A stretch of DNA of 64,000 nt from CAZMVY01 sp964653435 (GTDB lineage: Bacteria; Planctomycetota; Phycisphaerae; UBA1845; PWPN01), in assembly GCA_964653435.1 (NCBI GenBank), contig CAZZFA010000005.1:35723-99722 (forward strand), written 5' to 3'. This document shows, one piece after another, positions 58,133 to 64,000 of this stretch. How positions within the stretch are numbered: position 1 is the first letter of the stretch; each line of letters starts with the position of its first letter. The notes below the pieces were generated by a model, which did not search any database, was not told the origin of the DNA, and saw only the letters and a list, made by a program, of their open reading frames with translations. A program made the translations under genes and the position numbers.

Positions 58133-58504
58133 TCATCCCAGCGTGCTGATGCCGAACGCGGCCAGCGCCTGCTCTTCCGTTTCATGAAGTTCAAGGATCT
58201 TGTCGAGCCGGCTGATCTCAAAGACCCGGCGCAGCTCCGGCCGTAACCCGCACAGCAACACCCTGCCCTTGATGGCGGCGGCCTTCTTGTGGAGCGTGAT
58301 CAGCACGCCGAGCGCGGACGACGAGAGGAACTTCACATCCGAGAAGTCCACGACGATCTTCGTGAGCGCCCGCGCATCGACCAGCTCGTAGAGAGCCTCG
58401 CCGATCTGCTGCACCTGAAGGGCGTCGAGAACCGCCGAGGTCCGGAAGTTGACTACGGTCACGTCGCGGATCGGATGTATCAGCAGGTGTGATGACCCGG
58501 CCAT
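58133..58504 (-). CDS. STAS-domain protein (anti-anti-sigma factor type)
   Basis: 123 residues from ATG 58504, with AAAGGA upstream; the open frame continues but with no family character. DVTVVNFRTSAVLDALQVQQIG, then LTKIVVDFSDVKFLSSSALGVLITLHKKA holds S61-S63, the phosphorylation region of SpoIIAA-like proteins, and GRVLLCGLRPELRRVFEISRLDKILELHET completes the fold. Expected to switch a sigma factor or a phosphatase pathway by binding an anti-sigma kinase. No partner kinase or sigma gene is adjacent. Confidence 0.9.
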   Translation of the reverse strand: MAGSSHLLIHPIRDVTVVNFRTSAVLDALQVQQIGEALYELVDARALTKIVVDFSDVKFLSSSALGVLITLHKKAAAIKGRVLLCGLRPELRRVFEISRLDKILELHETEEQALAAFGISTLG

Positions 58505-59019
58505 GAGGATCCTTTCGAAACGCGTGGAATCGGGCTGTTCCACGCTTTGCGGGCATTGTACGGCCGGCCCGCCGGGATTCCAAGCATTCGGCGGATGGTG
58601 CAAGTCGGAGTCCGTCCGGCGAACGGTCCCATGCCCGGCCGCGCAATCCAGCGGCTGTCGTGTGTCCCGTCGCCGATGCAGCGCAATACATCCGGCGGCG
58701 GTGACATCAAGGCAACGGGCCCCTTTGAAATGTCCCCATGCTGTCATACCCGCGAATCCCCGCGAGGCGCAAATATCCCGGACGTCGGGCGGGACGCCCG
58801 CCTCCATCTGGAGTGAGGTGTCCCCGAGACCGCTGTGGCCTCGGAGAGGCCGCACACCATACTGCGCTCCGTACTGGGCTGCGGGCGAAGCCCCCGGCAC
58901 GCCGCTGAAAACCGACGAGACTCTCGAACCGGAAACGGCGTCGCGCGGCCATGTCGCATCCACGCCCCCGTTACGCGATCGCTTTTTCGCTTTCGGGAAT
59001 CATCGGCTACAATTTGCTC
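58505..59019. other. Intergenic 515 nt between divergent STAS and der genes
   Basis: Contains a half of a palindromic element (GTCATACCCGCGAATCCCCG near 58744) and a CGGGCG-GGA-CGCCCG hairpin (58786-58800). A TACAAT at 59008-59013 lies 6 nt before the der start codon. Both strands carry long open frames here, but none has a recognisable sequence. A diverged 16-nt motif (CGAACCGGAAACGGC) occurs near 58925. Confidence 0.45.
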
Positions 59020-60426
59020 ATGGCACTGCCCGTGGTTGCGATTGTCGGCCGGCCCAACGTCGGGAAGAGTTCACTGCTGAACTGCCTCGCGAAGAAGCGC
59101 ATCAGCATCGTGGACCCCACCGCCGGCGTTACGCGCGATCGCGTCAGCGTCATCCTCGACGTGAACGACGTCTACTTCGAGCTGGTCGACACCGGCGGCT
59201 ACGGCATCGAAGACCGCGACGGCCTCACCGAGCACGTCGAGGCCCAGATCGAATTCGCCGTCGCCGCCGCCACGCTGGTCCTGTTCGTTGTAGATGCGCA
59301 CGAGGGGGTCACGCCGCTCGATCGCCGTGTGGCGGAGCTGTTGCGGCGTCGGAACGTCGAGGTGATCCTCATCGCCAATAAGGTCGATACGCCGCAGGAC
59401 GCCTCGTTAACCGGCGAATTGGGCCGTCTGGGCTTCGGCGAGCCGCTGCCGGTATCCGCTCTGCACCTGCGCGGCCGTGCGGAACTCATGGAGCGGATTC
59501 TGGAACGGATCCGGCCCCTCGCCGGCGAGCGGCCCCCCGATCCCGCGCTCAAGCTGGCCATCGTCGGCAAGCGAAACGCGGGCAAGAGCACATTCATCAA
59601 CTGTCTGGCCGGCGAGGAACGGGTGATCGTCAGCGAAGTCCCCGGCACGACGCGCGACTCGATCGACGTACGCTTCGAGAAGGACGGTCAGGTCTACGTG
59701 GCGATCGACACGGCGGGAGTCCGCAAGGAGCGGAAGATCGCCGACGCCATCGAATACTACGGGTTCACGCGGGCCGAGCGGTCGATCCGTCGCGCCGACG
59801 TCGTGCTCTTCTTCCTGGACGCCACCGTGCCCGTCGGCGAGGTGGACAAGCGGCTCGGCGGGTACATCGTCGAGCAGCACAAACCCTGCATCCTGGTCGT
59901 CAACAAGTGGGACCTGGCCAAGGATCGCGCCGATACCGAGCAATACGGCGACTACCTGACGAAGACATTGCCGAATCTGGACTACGCCCCGGTCGCGTTC
60001 GTCACGGCGAGTGAAGCCCGTAACGTCCAGTCCGTCCTCGATCTCGCGAAGGCGCTGTACAAGCAGGCGGCGATCCGCGTCCCGACGCGCCGACTCAATG
60101 AGGTGCTCATGGAGATCGTCTCTCTGCGCGGCCCGTCGCCGAAGCACGGCACGGCCCGGCCGAAGATCTACTACGGCACGCAGATCGGCGTGTGTCCGCC
60201 CACCCTGGTGCTTTTTGTCAACAATCCGTCGCTGATCCGGCCCGAGTACCAGCGATTCCTGTTGAACCAGTTGCGGGAGCGCTTGCCCTTCGCGGAAGTG
60301 CCGATACGATTATTGTTGCGGGCCCGCCACGGAAGATCGCGGCCGGAGAAGGCCGGGGGGCAGCCGGCGGCCGGCCACGAGACACGGGTCGCGAACGAGG
60401 ACGCCGAGGCCGATCATGAGCATTGA
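59020..60426 (+). CDS. der: Ribosome-associated GTPase Der (EngA)
   Basis: 468 residues from ATG 59020. It has two GTPase domains in tandem and acts in late 50S ribosome assembly. G1 of domain 1 is IVGRPNVGKSSLLNCL, with DTGGYGIEDRDGLTEHVE, NKVD; domain 2 begins KLAIVGKRNAGKSTFINCL, with DTAGVRKERK, NKWDLAK. The KH-like C-terminal domain (LNEVLMEIVSLRGPSPKHGTARPKIYYGTQ) is normal. A 20-residue tail is charged. There is no visible ribosome site, and TACAAT lies 6 nt before the ATG, so a leaderless message is possible. It overlaps the next gene by 11 nt. Confidence 0.96.
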   Translation: MALPVVAIVGRPNVGKSSLLNCLAKKRISIVDPTAGVTRDRVSVILDVNDVYFELVDTGGYGIEDRDGLTEHVEAQIEFAVAAATLVLFVVDAHEGVTPLDRRVAELLRRRNVEVILIANKVDTPQDASLTGELGRLGFGEPLPVSALHLRGRAELMERILERIRPLAGERPPDPALKLAIVGKRNAGKSTFINCLAGEERVIVSEVPGTTRDSIDVRFEKDGQVYVAIDTAGVRKERKIADAIEYYGFTRAERSIRRADVVLFFLDATVPVGEVDKRLGGYIVEQHKPCILVVNKWDLAKDRADTEQYGDYLTKTLPNLDYAPVAFVTASEARNVQSVLDLAKALYKQAAIRVPTRRLNEVLMEIVSLRGPSPKHGTARPKIYYGTQIGVCPPTLVLFVNNPSLIRPEYQRFLLNQLRERLPFAEVPIRLLLRARHGRSRPEKAGGQPAAGHETRVANEDAEADHEH

Positions 60427-60946
60427 GTTCCACTGCGATCACTGTTCCAAGCTCATCCGTGCCCCCAGCGAGGCCGCCGGCCGGCGCGGCAAGTGCCCGT
60501 ACTGCCAGCAAAGCGTCTACGTCCCGACGCCGGCGGAGCAGATCGAGGAGATTCCGCTCGCGCCCCTGGATACGGAAGAGGAACGCGAGCGGCAACGCCT
60601 CGAACGCGAATCGCGCCAGGCCGAACGGGAGATCCTTGCCGACAGGCGGCCGCCGATGGATCGCGCCGGCGCCAGTCCCACGGCGCCTCCGGAATCCGCC
60701 ATGCCCGAGAGGATCCCTGGCGCTGACGACGTCGAGGAGATGGTTATCGACTACCTGCTGCTGATGCGGAACTCGGAGCTGGTGCAGGCCGAATCCATCC
60801 TGGCCGATCTGCGCAAATCCAAGGCCGCCGCGCTGGAGGTCGTCAACCGCCTCGCCGCGGACGCGGTTCCGCCCCCGGCGCTGGCCGGCGTGCCCCCGGG
60901 CGTCTACCAGGGATTCCTCAAGAACCTCCGCGGCCAGTTGCGATAA
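60416..60946 (+). CDS. Zinc-ribbon protein of unknown function
   Basis: 176 residues. EFHCDHCSKLIRAP with C7/C10 and GRRGKCPYCQQSVYVP with C27/C30 form a zinc ribbon of the kind common at the N-terminus of planctomycete proteins. A charged helical segment (TEEERERQRLERESRQAERE) and a Pro/Ala linker precede a small helical end (EMVIDYLLLMRNSELVQAESILADLRK). No enzyme motif. Its ATG lies 11 nt inside der, so the two are coupled. A role in nucleic-acid or ribosome contact is a guess based on neighbour and ribbon. Confidence 0.8.
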   Translation: MSIEFHCDHCSKLIRAPSEAAGRRGKCPYCQQSVYVPTPAEQIEEIPLAPLDTEEERERQRLERESRQAEREILADRRPPMDRAGASPTAPPESAMPERIPGADDVEEMVIDYLLLMRNSELVQAESILADLRKSKAAALEVVNRLAADAVPPPALAGVPPGVYQGFLKNLRGQLR

Positions 60947-61070
60947 GCGATACGGCGTGCGACGCGGCCCGCCTCATCCGACTTCGCCGACAGCAGGTGG
61001 AGAACACGTCATTACGTGCCGCTTGCCCCCTTCAAGGAAGACGAACGGGGTGAGGGCGACCATATTGCGA

Positions 61071-62081
61071 TTAGAGGCGTGCCATGACGGCCCGGCACTG
61101 CGCGGTGGAGCTGCTTACTTCGCGGTAGACGCCCGCGAGCACGGCGTGATCCGCCCGGGCGAAGTCCTCCGCACGCACCGTGATCACGAGGCCGGCCATG
61201 TCCATCACGCCCGGGCTGAAGAGCATCCGGCCGTCGCCTTCGAGGAAATAACAGCGCGGCCGGTGCACGGCGCGGGGAAAGAGGGTAGCCGTCCATCCAC
61301 GGCCGTCGTGGCGGCACAGGAGGTTCAGCAGCGGCTCACCGTCGCCCTGGCCGGCGGGCAGCGCGGCCACGATCGAACGGATCGCGCCGGCCACCTCGCC
61401 CGGGTCGCCTCCATCGACGACGAATACGCAGCGCGTGCGTTCGGCTTCGTTCCGGGTATCCGCCAGCAGCCGCACGCGCGTGCCGTGCGGCCGCTTCAGC
61501 TCGGCGATGCATTCGCCCGCATCGAGATCTCTCTCGATCGGCATCTGGCCGGCCGGAGCCGCCTGAAAGTGCTGATGGTCCGGCGCCGACGCCCCACACC
61601 GCGGGCCGTTGTAGAACATCGTCCAGCCGTCGCCGAGTTGCCGGGACAGGTCAAGAAACGCGTCAAGGCCGGCCTCGATGCCCTGGGGAACGTGCTCCTC
61701 GTGTACGATGGTCAGGTGCCCCGGCACGATCGGAGCCGGATTCGTCAGCAGGACGTAGCGGCCTGCGCGCAGCCCCCGCTGCTCGGGCGGTGAGTTCGCG
61801 GCGCAGAGGAAACACGGACGTTTCGCGATCGACGCGGCATCCACCTTCGCCAGGCTGCTTGCGGCCCGCCCCGGGTTGAACTGCACGATCACCGGCCAGG
61901 CGTTCAGCTCCACCCGCTTCGTTTCAATCCGGGCCAGTGATGCGACGCCCTGCGCCAGCCGGGGCCACGTCGCCTGCTGCTGGCCCAGCAGCGCCAGGCA
62001 ACGCCCCCCGAGCGTGGAGAGGTCAGCCTCCGCGGCGAACGCCCGCAGCCGTTCGATGTCGATGAGCTTGCTATCCCACAT
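61071..62081 (-). CDS. DUF4922-type protein with HIT-like fold
   Basis: 336 residues from ATG 62081, overlapping the glycosyltransferase stop by 11 nt. The order QFNPGRAASSLAKVDAASIAKRPCFLCAANSPPEQRG, LLTNPAPIVPGHLTIVHEEHVPQ, YNGPRCGASAPDHQHFQAAP matches the DUF4922 group, whose DHQHFQ resembles the HxHxQ site of galactose-1-phosphate uridylyltransferase. The CFLC pair recalls the zinc site of HIT enzymes. It may phosphorolyse or transfer a nucleotide-sugar. Coupling to a glycosyltransferase and to a sugar nucleotidyltransferase on the other strand supports sugar-nucleotide metabolism. Confidence 0.82.
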   Translation of the reverse strand: MWDSKLIDIERLRAFAAEADLSTLGGRCLALLGQQQATWPRLAQGVASLARIETKRVELNAWPVIVQFNPGRAASSLAKVDAASIAKRPCFLCAANSPPEQRGLRAGRYVLLTNPAPIVPGHLTIVHEEHVPQGIEAGLDAFLDLSRQLGDGWTMFYNGPRCGASAPDHQHFQAAPAGQMPIERDLDAGECIAELKRPHGTRVRLLADTRNEAERTRCVFVVDGGDPGEVAGAIRSIVAALPAGQGDGEPLLNLLCRHDGRGWTATLFPRAVHRPRCYFLEGDGRMLFSPGVMDMAGLVITVRAEDFARADHAVLAGVYREVSSSTAQCRAVMARL

Positions 62082-63534
62082 GCCGGTTAAGCTGCTGGCG
62101 GGCCATAATCTCGATCGTACGCAGGCGGTCCTTGTACGTGTCGTACCGGTTGGCCACGTCGATCGGCAGCGCGGCGTCCGTATTGCCCTCCCACCGCCGG
62201 CACAGGTAGATCGGATCGTAGATCCGACCCATTTCGTACAGGCGGGTGATCCGCAGTACCATCGCGTAATCCTCTCCGTAGCTCACATTCGGCATGAGGA
62301 TCGACCGGAAGATCGCCGTATCGAACGCCCGCGGCGCCCCCGCCCCGTTGACGCGGAGCAGATTGTTCCGGCCGTTGTCATGCGACCATTCGCGGTGATC
62401 GATCACGCCGGGCGGCAGCTCTTCGAGCTGGAAGTTCACCATCCGGTACGAGCCGACGACCATTGCGTACGGCCCCTCTTCGAGCATATCGACGACCTGC
62501 TGCAGAGTGTTCTCGTCCGCGTAGAGATCGTCCGAGTCGAGCTGCACCGCGTAGCGCCCGCAGTGCTCGCTCAGCACCGCGTGGTTCCAGCACCCGCCGA
62601 TGCCGAGGTCCGTCCGCTCGGGTATGAGGTGGTGCAGATTCGGATGCTGCGCGGCCAAGTCCTTGAGGATGCGGGTCGTGCCGTCCGTCGAGTGGTTGTC
62701 CGTCACGATGAGGTTGAACGGGAAGTCGGTCTTCTGCTTCAGCACGGAGCGGACGGCTTCCGCAATCGTCTTTTCGCGATTGCGCACCGGGATGATCACG
62801 CTTGCCTTGACCGGGAAGCTCGTTTTCGGCGCCGGCACGGGGGTGAACTTCGGCTCGAGGTACGCGCCGAGGCGCCGGAGGTGGTCCGTGACCACCCGCT
62901 CCATCTCGCGTTGTACGTCGTAGTTCCGCGGGTCGACGTAGTCGAACTGCTTCTCGCCCGTCGGCCGGACGTCGGGATGGTCCATCGTGTAGAGACACTC
63001 GGCGATGCGCAACGGAAGCTGCCTGACGGACATCTTCAACCGAAGCTCGTAGAAGCCCGCCCACTGCGTATTTCCAAGCGGTCCGTACCGATCCAGGGCC
63101 TCGAACGCCGCCCGACGCGAAAGCGCGACGGCCGGGCCGAAGTCGAATGTGTCGCGGACGCTGCCGAGCTGGTAATCGATGGTCGGATGATCGCTGAGCC
63201 GCCCGTTCTTCCTCTCGCGGTAGTCGGAGTATACCCAGCCCGCGCCCGTATCGGCCAGCACGGCCGAGAAGCGGTGGAATGCATCCGGCGCGAATTTGAT
63301 CTCCGCGTCGGGCGCGGTCCAGAGGATGTTATTGCTTCGCACGGCCGCCAGCGCCAGCATTACCGACTCGCCCGCCAGCGGGCGCTCGGCCGAAAGCACG
63401 TGGACCTTCGGGTCCGGCGAAGGCACCGCCTGCGGGCAGATCACGATCACCTGCTGAACCAGCGGGTGGTCCAATAACTCATCGAACGCTTCATCCGCAA
63501 CAAAACGGCTTCGCGGCCAGACGACAGCAAACAT
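62071..63534 (-). CDS. Glycosyltransferase family 2 protein, two-domain
   Basis: 487 residues from ATG 63534, with GAGG a few bases upstream (a GTG two codons earlier is less likely). Residues 1-200 look like a degenerate GT2-type domain (VIVICPQAV, WTAPDAEIKFAPDAF); residues 240-460 are a full GT2 domain: VKASVIIPVRNREKTIAEAV, NLIVTDNHSTDGTTRIL, GRYAVQLDSDDLYADENTLQ with the DSDD metal site, and PNVSYGEDYAMVLRI with the catalytic ED. It transfers a sugar from a nucleotide-sugar. Co-transcribed with the DUF4922 gene, which follows with an 11-nt overlap. Confidence 0.9.
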   Translation of the reverse strand: MFAVVWPRSRFVADEAFDELLDHPLVQQVIVICPQAVPSPDPKVHVLSAERPLAGESVMLALAAVRSNNILWTAPDAEIKFAPDAFHRFSAVLADTGAGWVYSDYRERKNGRLSDHPTIDYQLGSVRDTFDFGPAVALSRRAAFEALDRYGPLGNTQWAGFYELRLKMSVRQLPLRIAECLYTMDHPDVRPTGEKQFDYVDPRNYDVQREMERVVTDHLRRLGAYLEPKFTPVPAPKTSFPVKASVIIPVRNREKTIAEAVRSVLKQKTDFPFNLIVTDNHSTDGTTRILKDLAAQHPNLHHLIPERTDLGIGGCWNHAVLSEHCGRYAVQLDSDDLYADENTLQQVVDMLEEGPYAMVVGSYRMVNFQLEELPPGVIDHREWSHDNGRNNLLRVNGAGAPRAFDTAIFRSILMPNVSYGEDYAMVLRITRLYEMGRIYDPIYLCRRWEGNTDAALPIDVANRYDTYKDRLRTIEIMARQQLNRHVG

Positions 63535-63652
63535 CGGCACCTCAGACGACGCAAACAGGGCTCATCCGCTACCGAGTCATACTCTACCCGAAACCGCCGG
63601 AGCGGCAAGCACCTTGAAAAACTTCATCCGAACGATTCTGATAAACATGCAC

Positions 63653-64000
63653 ATGGCAACGCACGCGATGCGGAGGTGGCACACGACAAACAGGCAAGGA
63701 CCGGTCGCCGAACGAGAACCCCGACGCACGGCCCCGAAAGGCAGCGCAGGCCCGGGCCCCTGCCGCCCGCCGGCCGAGGACGCGGCCCTGGCCGGGATCA
63801 TCCTCTGCGCCGGGCGCGGCTCGCGCATGGGCAATACGGCGAAACACAAGGTCTGCCTGCCGGTGGCCGGTCGGCCGGCCGTCGTGCGACTGATCGACAC
63901 CCTCCGCGCGGACGGGGTGGACCCGCTCATCGTTGTCGTCGGCCATCGGGCCGGCGACGTGGTCGAGACCGTAGGCGCCGCCCACCCTCACGTAACCTTC
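63653..64000 (+). CDS. Sugar nucleotidyltransferase-like protein (N-terminal part, cut by window edge)
   Basis: 116 residues are visible before the window ends. After about 45 residues that are Arg/Pro-rich and probably not conserved, LAGIILCAGRGSRMGNTAKHKVCLPVAGRPAVVR is the nucleotide-binding loop of the NTP-transferase family (GlmU, RmlA, LicC type: LAAGxGxRM...K), followed by LIDTLRADGVDPLIVVVGH. It should activate a sugar phosphate with UTP, CTP or GTP. The start is uncertain: ATG 63653 or 63668. It is divergent from the glycosyltransferase gene (118-nt gap), so the three could form one glycan locus. Confidence 0.85.
   Translation, partial: MATHAMRRWHTTNRQGPVAEREPRRTAPKGSAGPGPCRPPAEDAALAGIILCAGRGSRMGNTAKHKVCLPVAGRPAVVRLIDTLRADGVDPLIVVVGHRAGDVVETVGAAHPHVTF

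Noticed and set aside
1..64000. tRNA or rRNA genes
   Set aside because: I scanned the intergenic gaps for TPsiC-loop (GGTTCGA) and CCA-type ends and found no cloverleaf I could support.

Overview
The window is high-GC bacterial DNA that I would place in the Planctomycetota, most likely a Phycisphaerae-type lineage. This is an inference from gene content: an HYExAFE-family protein, a prepilin-like protein with an F-DGH tail, a large secreted protein ending in dockerin-like DLSDF repeats, small single-pass membrane proteins and a Tyr/Asp-rich lipoprotein. There is no rRNA or tRNA gene to confirm it. Genes are dense, and many start inside the stop codon of the gene before (ATGA overlaps). I saw no insertion sequence, integrase, CRISPR array or replication origin.

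Layout. 1-346: the N-terminal part of fliM at the left edge. 605-2127: nagB and a winged-helix regulator. 5653-2380 (minus): a tight run of a cysteine-cluster protein, hisS, an HYExAFE protein and three small membrane proteins. 6080-12733: an archaemetzincin-like lipoprotein, an AsmA-like protein, a HAD phosphatase coupled to an ABC permease, a Tyr/Asp-rich lipoprotein and a radical SAM protein. 13008-20575: a GH10-like protein without the expected catalytic glutamates, a prepilin-like protein and a 1361-residue multidomain exoprotein. 21074-30096: housekeeping genes (glyA, folB-folK, ctpA-tsaD, pyrD, HIT-dgt). 30284-37539: a degenerate receiver with a cysteine cluster, a DnaJ membrane protein, a polytopic membrane protein, a second radical SAM enzyme, and a divergent pair made of a UroD-family protein and a B12-binding-fold protein.

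The centrepiece is 37827-50784, all on the minus strand. It is a complete cytoplasmic, NAD(H)-linked group 3d [NiFe]-hydrogenase locus. In transcription order it reads hypF-hypC-hypD-hypE, then a membrane histidine kinase, a fused hoxE-hoxF, hoxU, hoxY, hoxH, the HoxH endopeptidase, a stand-alone response regulator, hypA and hypB. It therefore encodes the catalytic dimer, the diaphorase, all six Hyp proteins, the protease and its own two-component pair. It fits H2 production or uptake linked to NAD(P)H in an anaerobe or facultative anaerobe. The NuoE-like domain has lost two of its four usual cluster cysteines.

50951-64000: a YjfB-like small protein, a membrane-anchored coiled-coil protein with two BRCT-like repeats, tyrS, a Gfo/Idh/MocA oxidoreductase, a membrane spermidine-synthase-like protein, a STAS protein, der, a zinc-ribbon protein, and at the right edge a DUF4922 nucleotidyltransferase-like protein, a double glycosyltransferase 2 and the start of a sugar nucleotidyltransferase.

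Between genes there is one roughly 196-bp repeat in three copies (14691, 28038, 37537) with inverted-repeat cores, plus shorter dispersed motifs and hairpins. No single locus is clearly a new defence or mobile system. The best leads are proteins that keep a known fold but have changed key residues, together with the hydrogenase locus carrying its own sensor.
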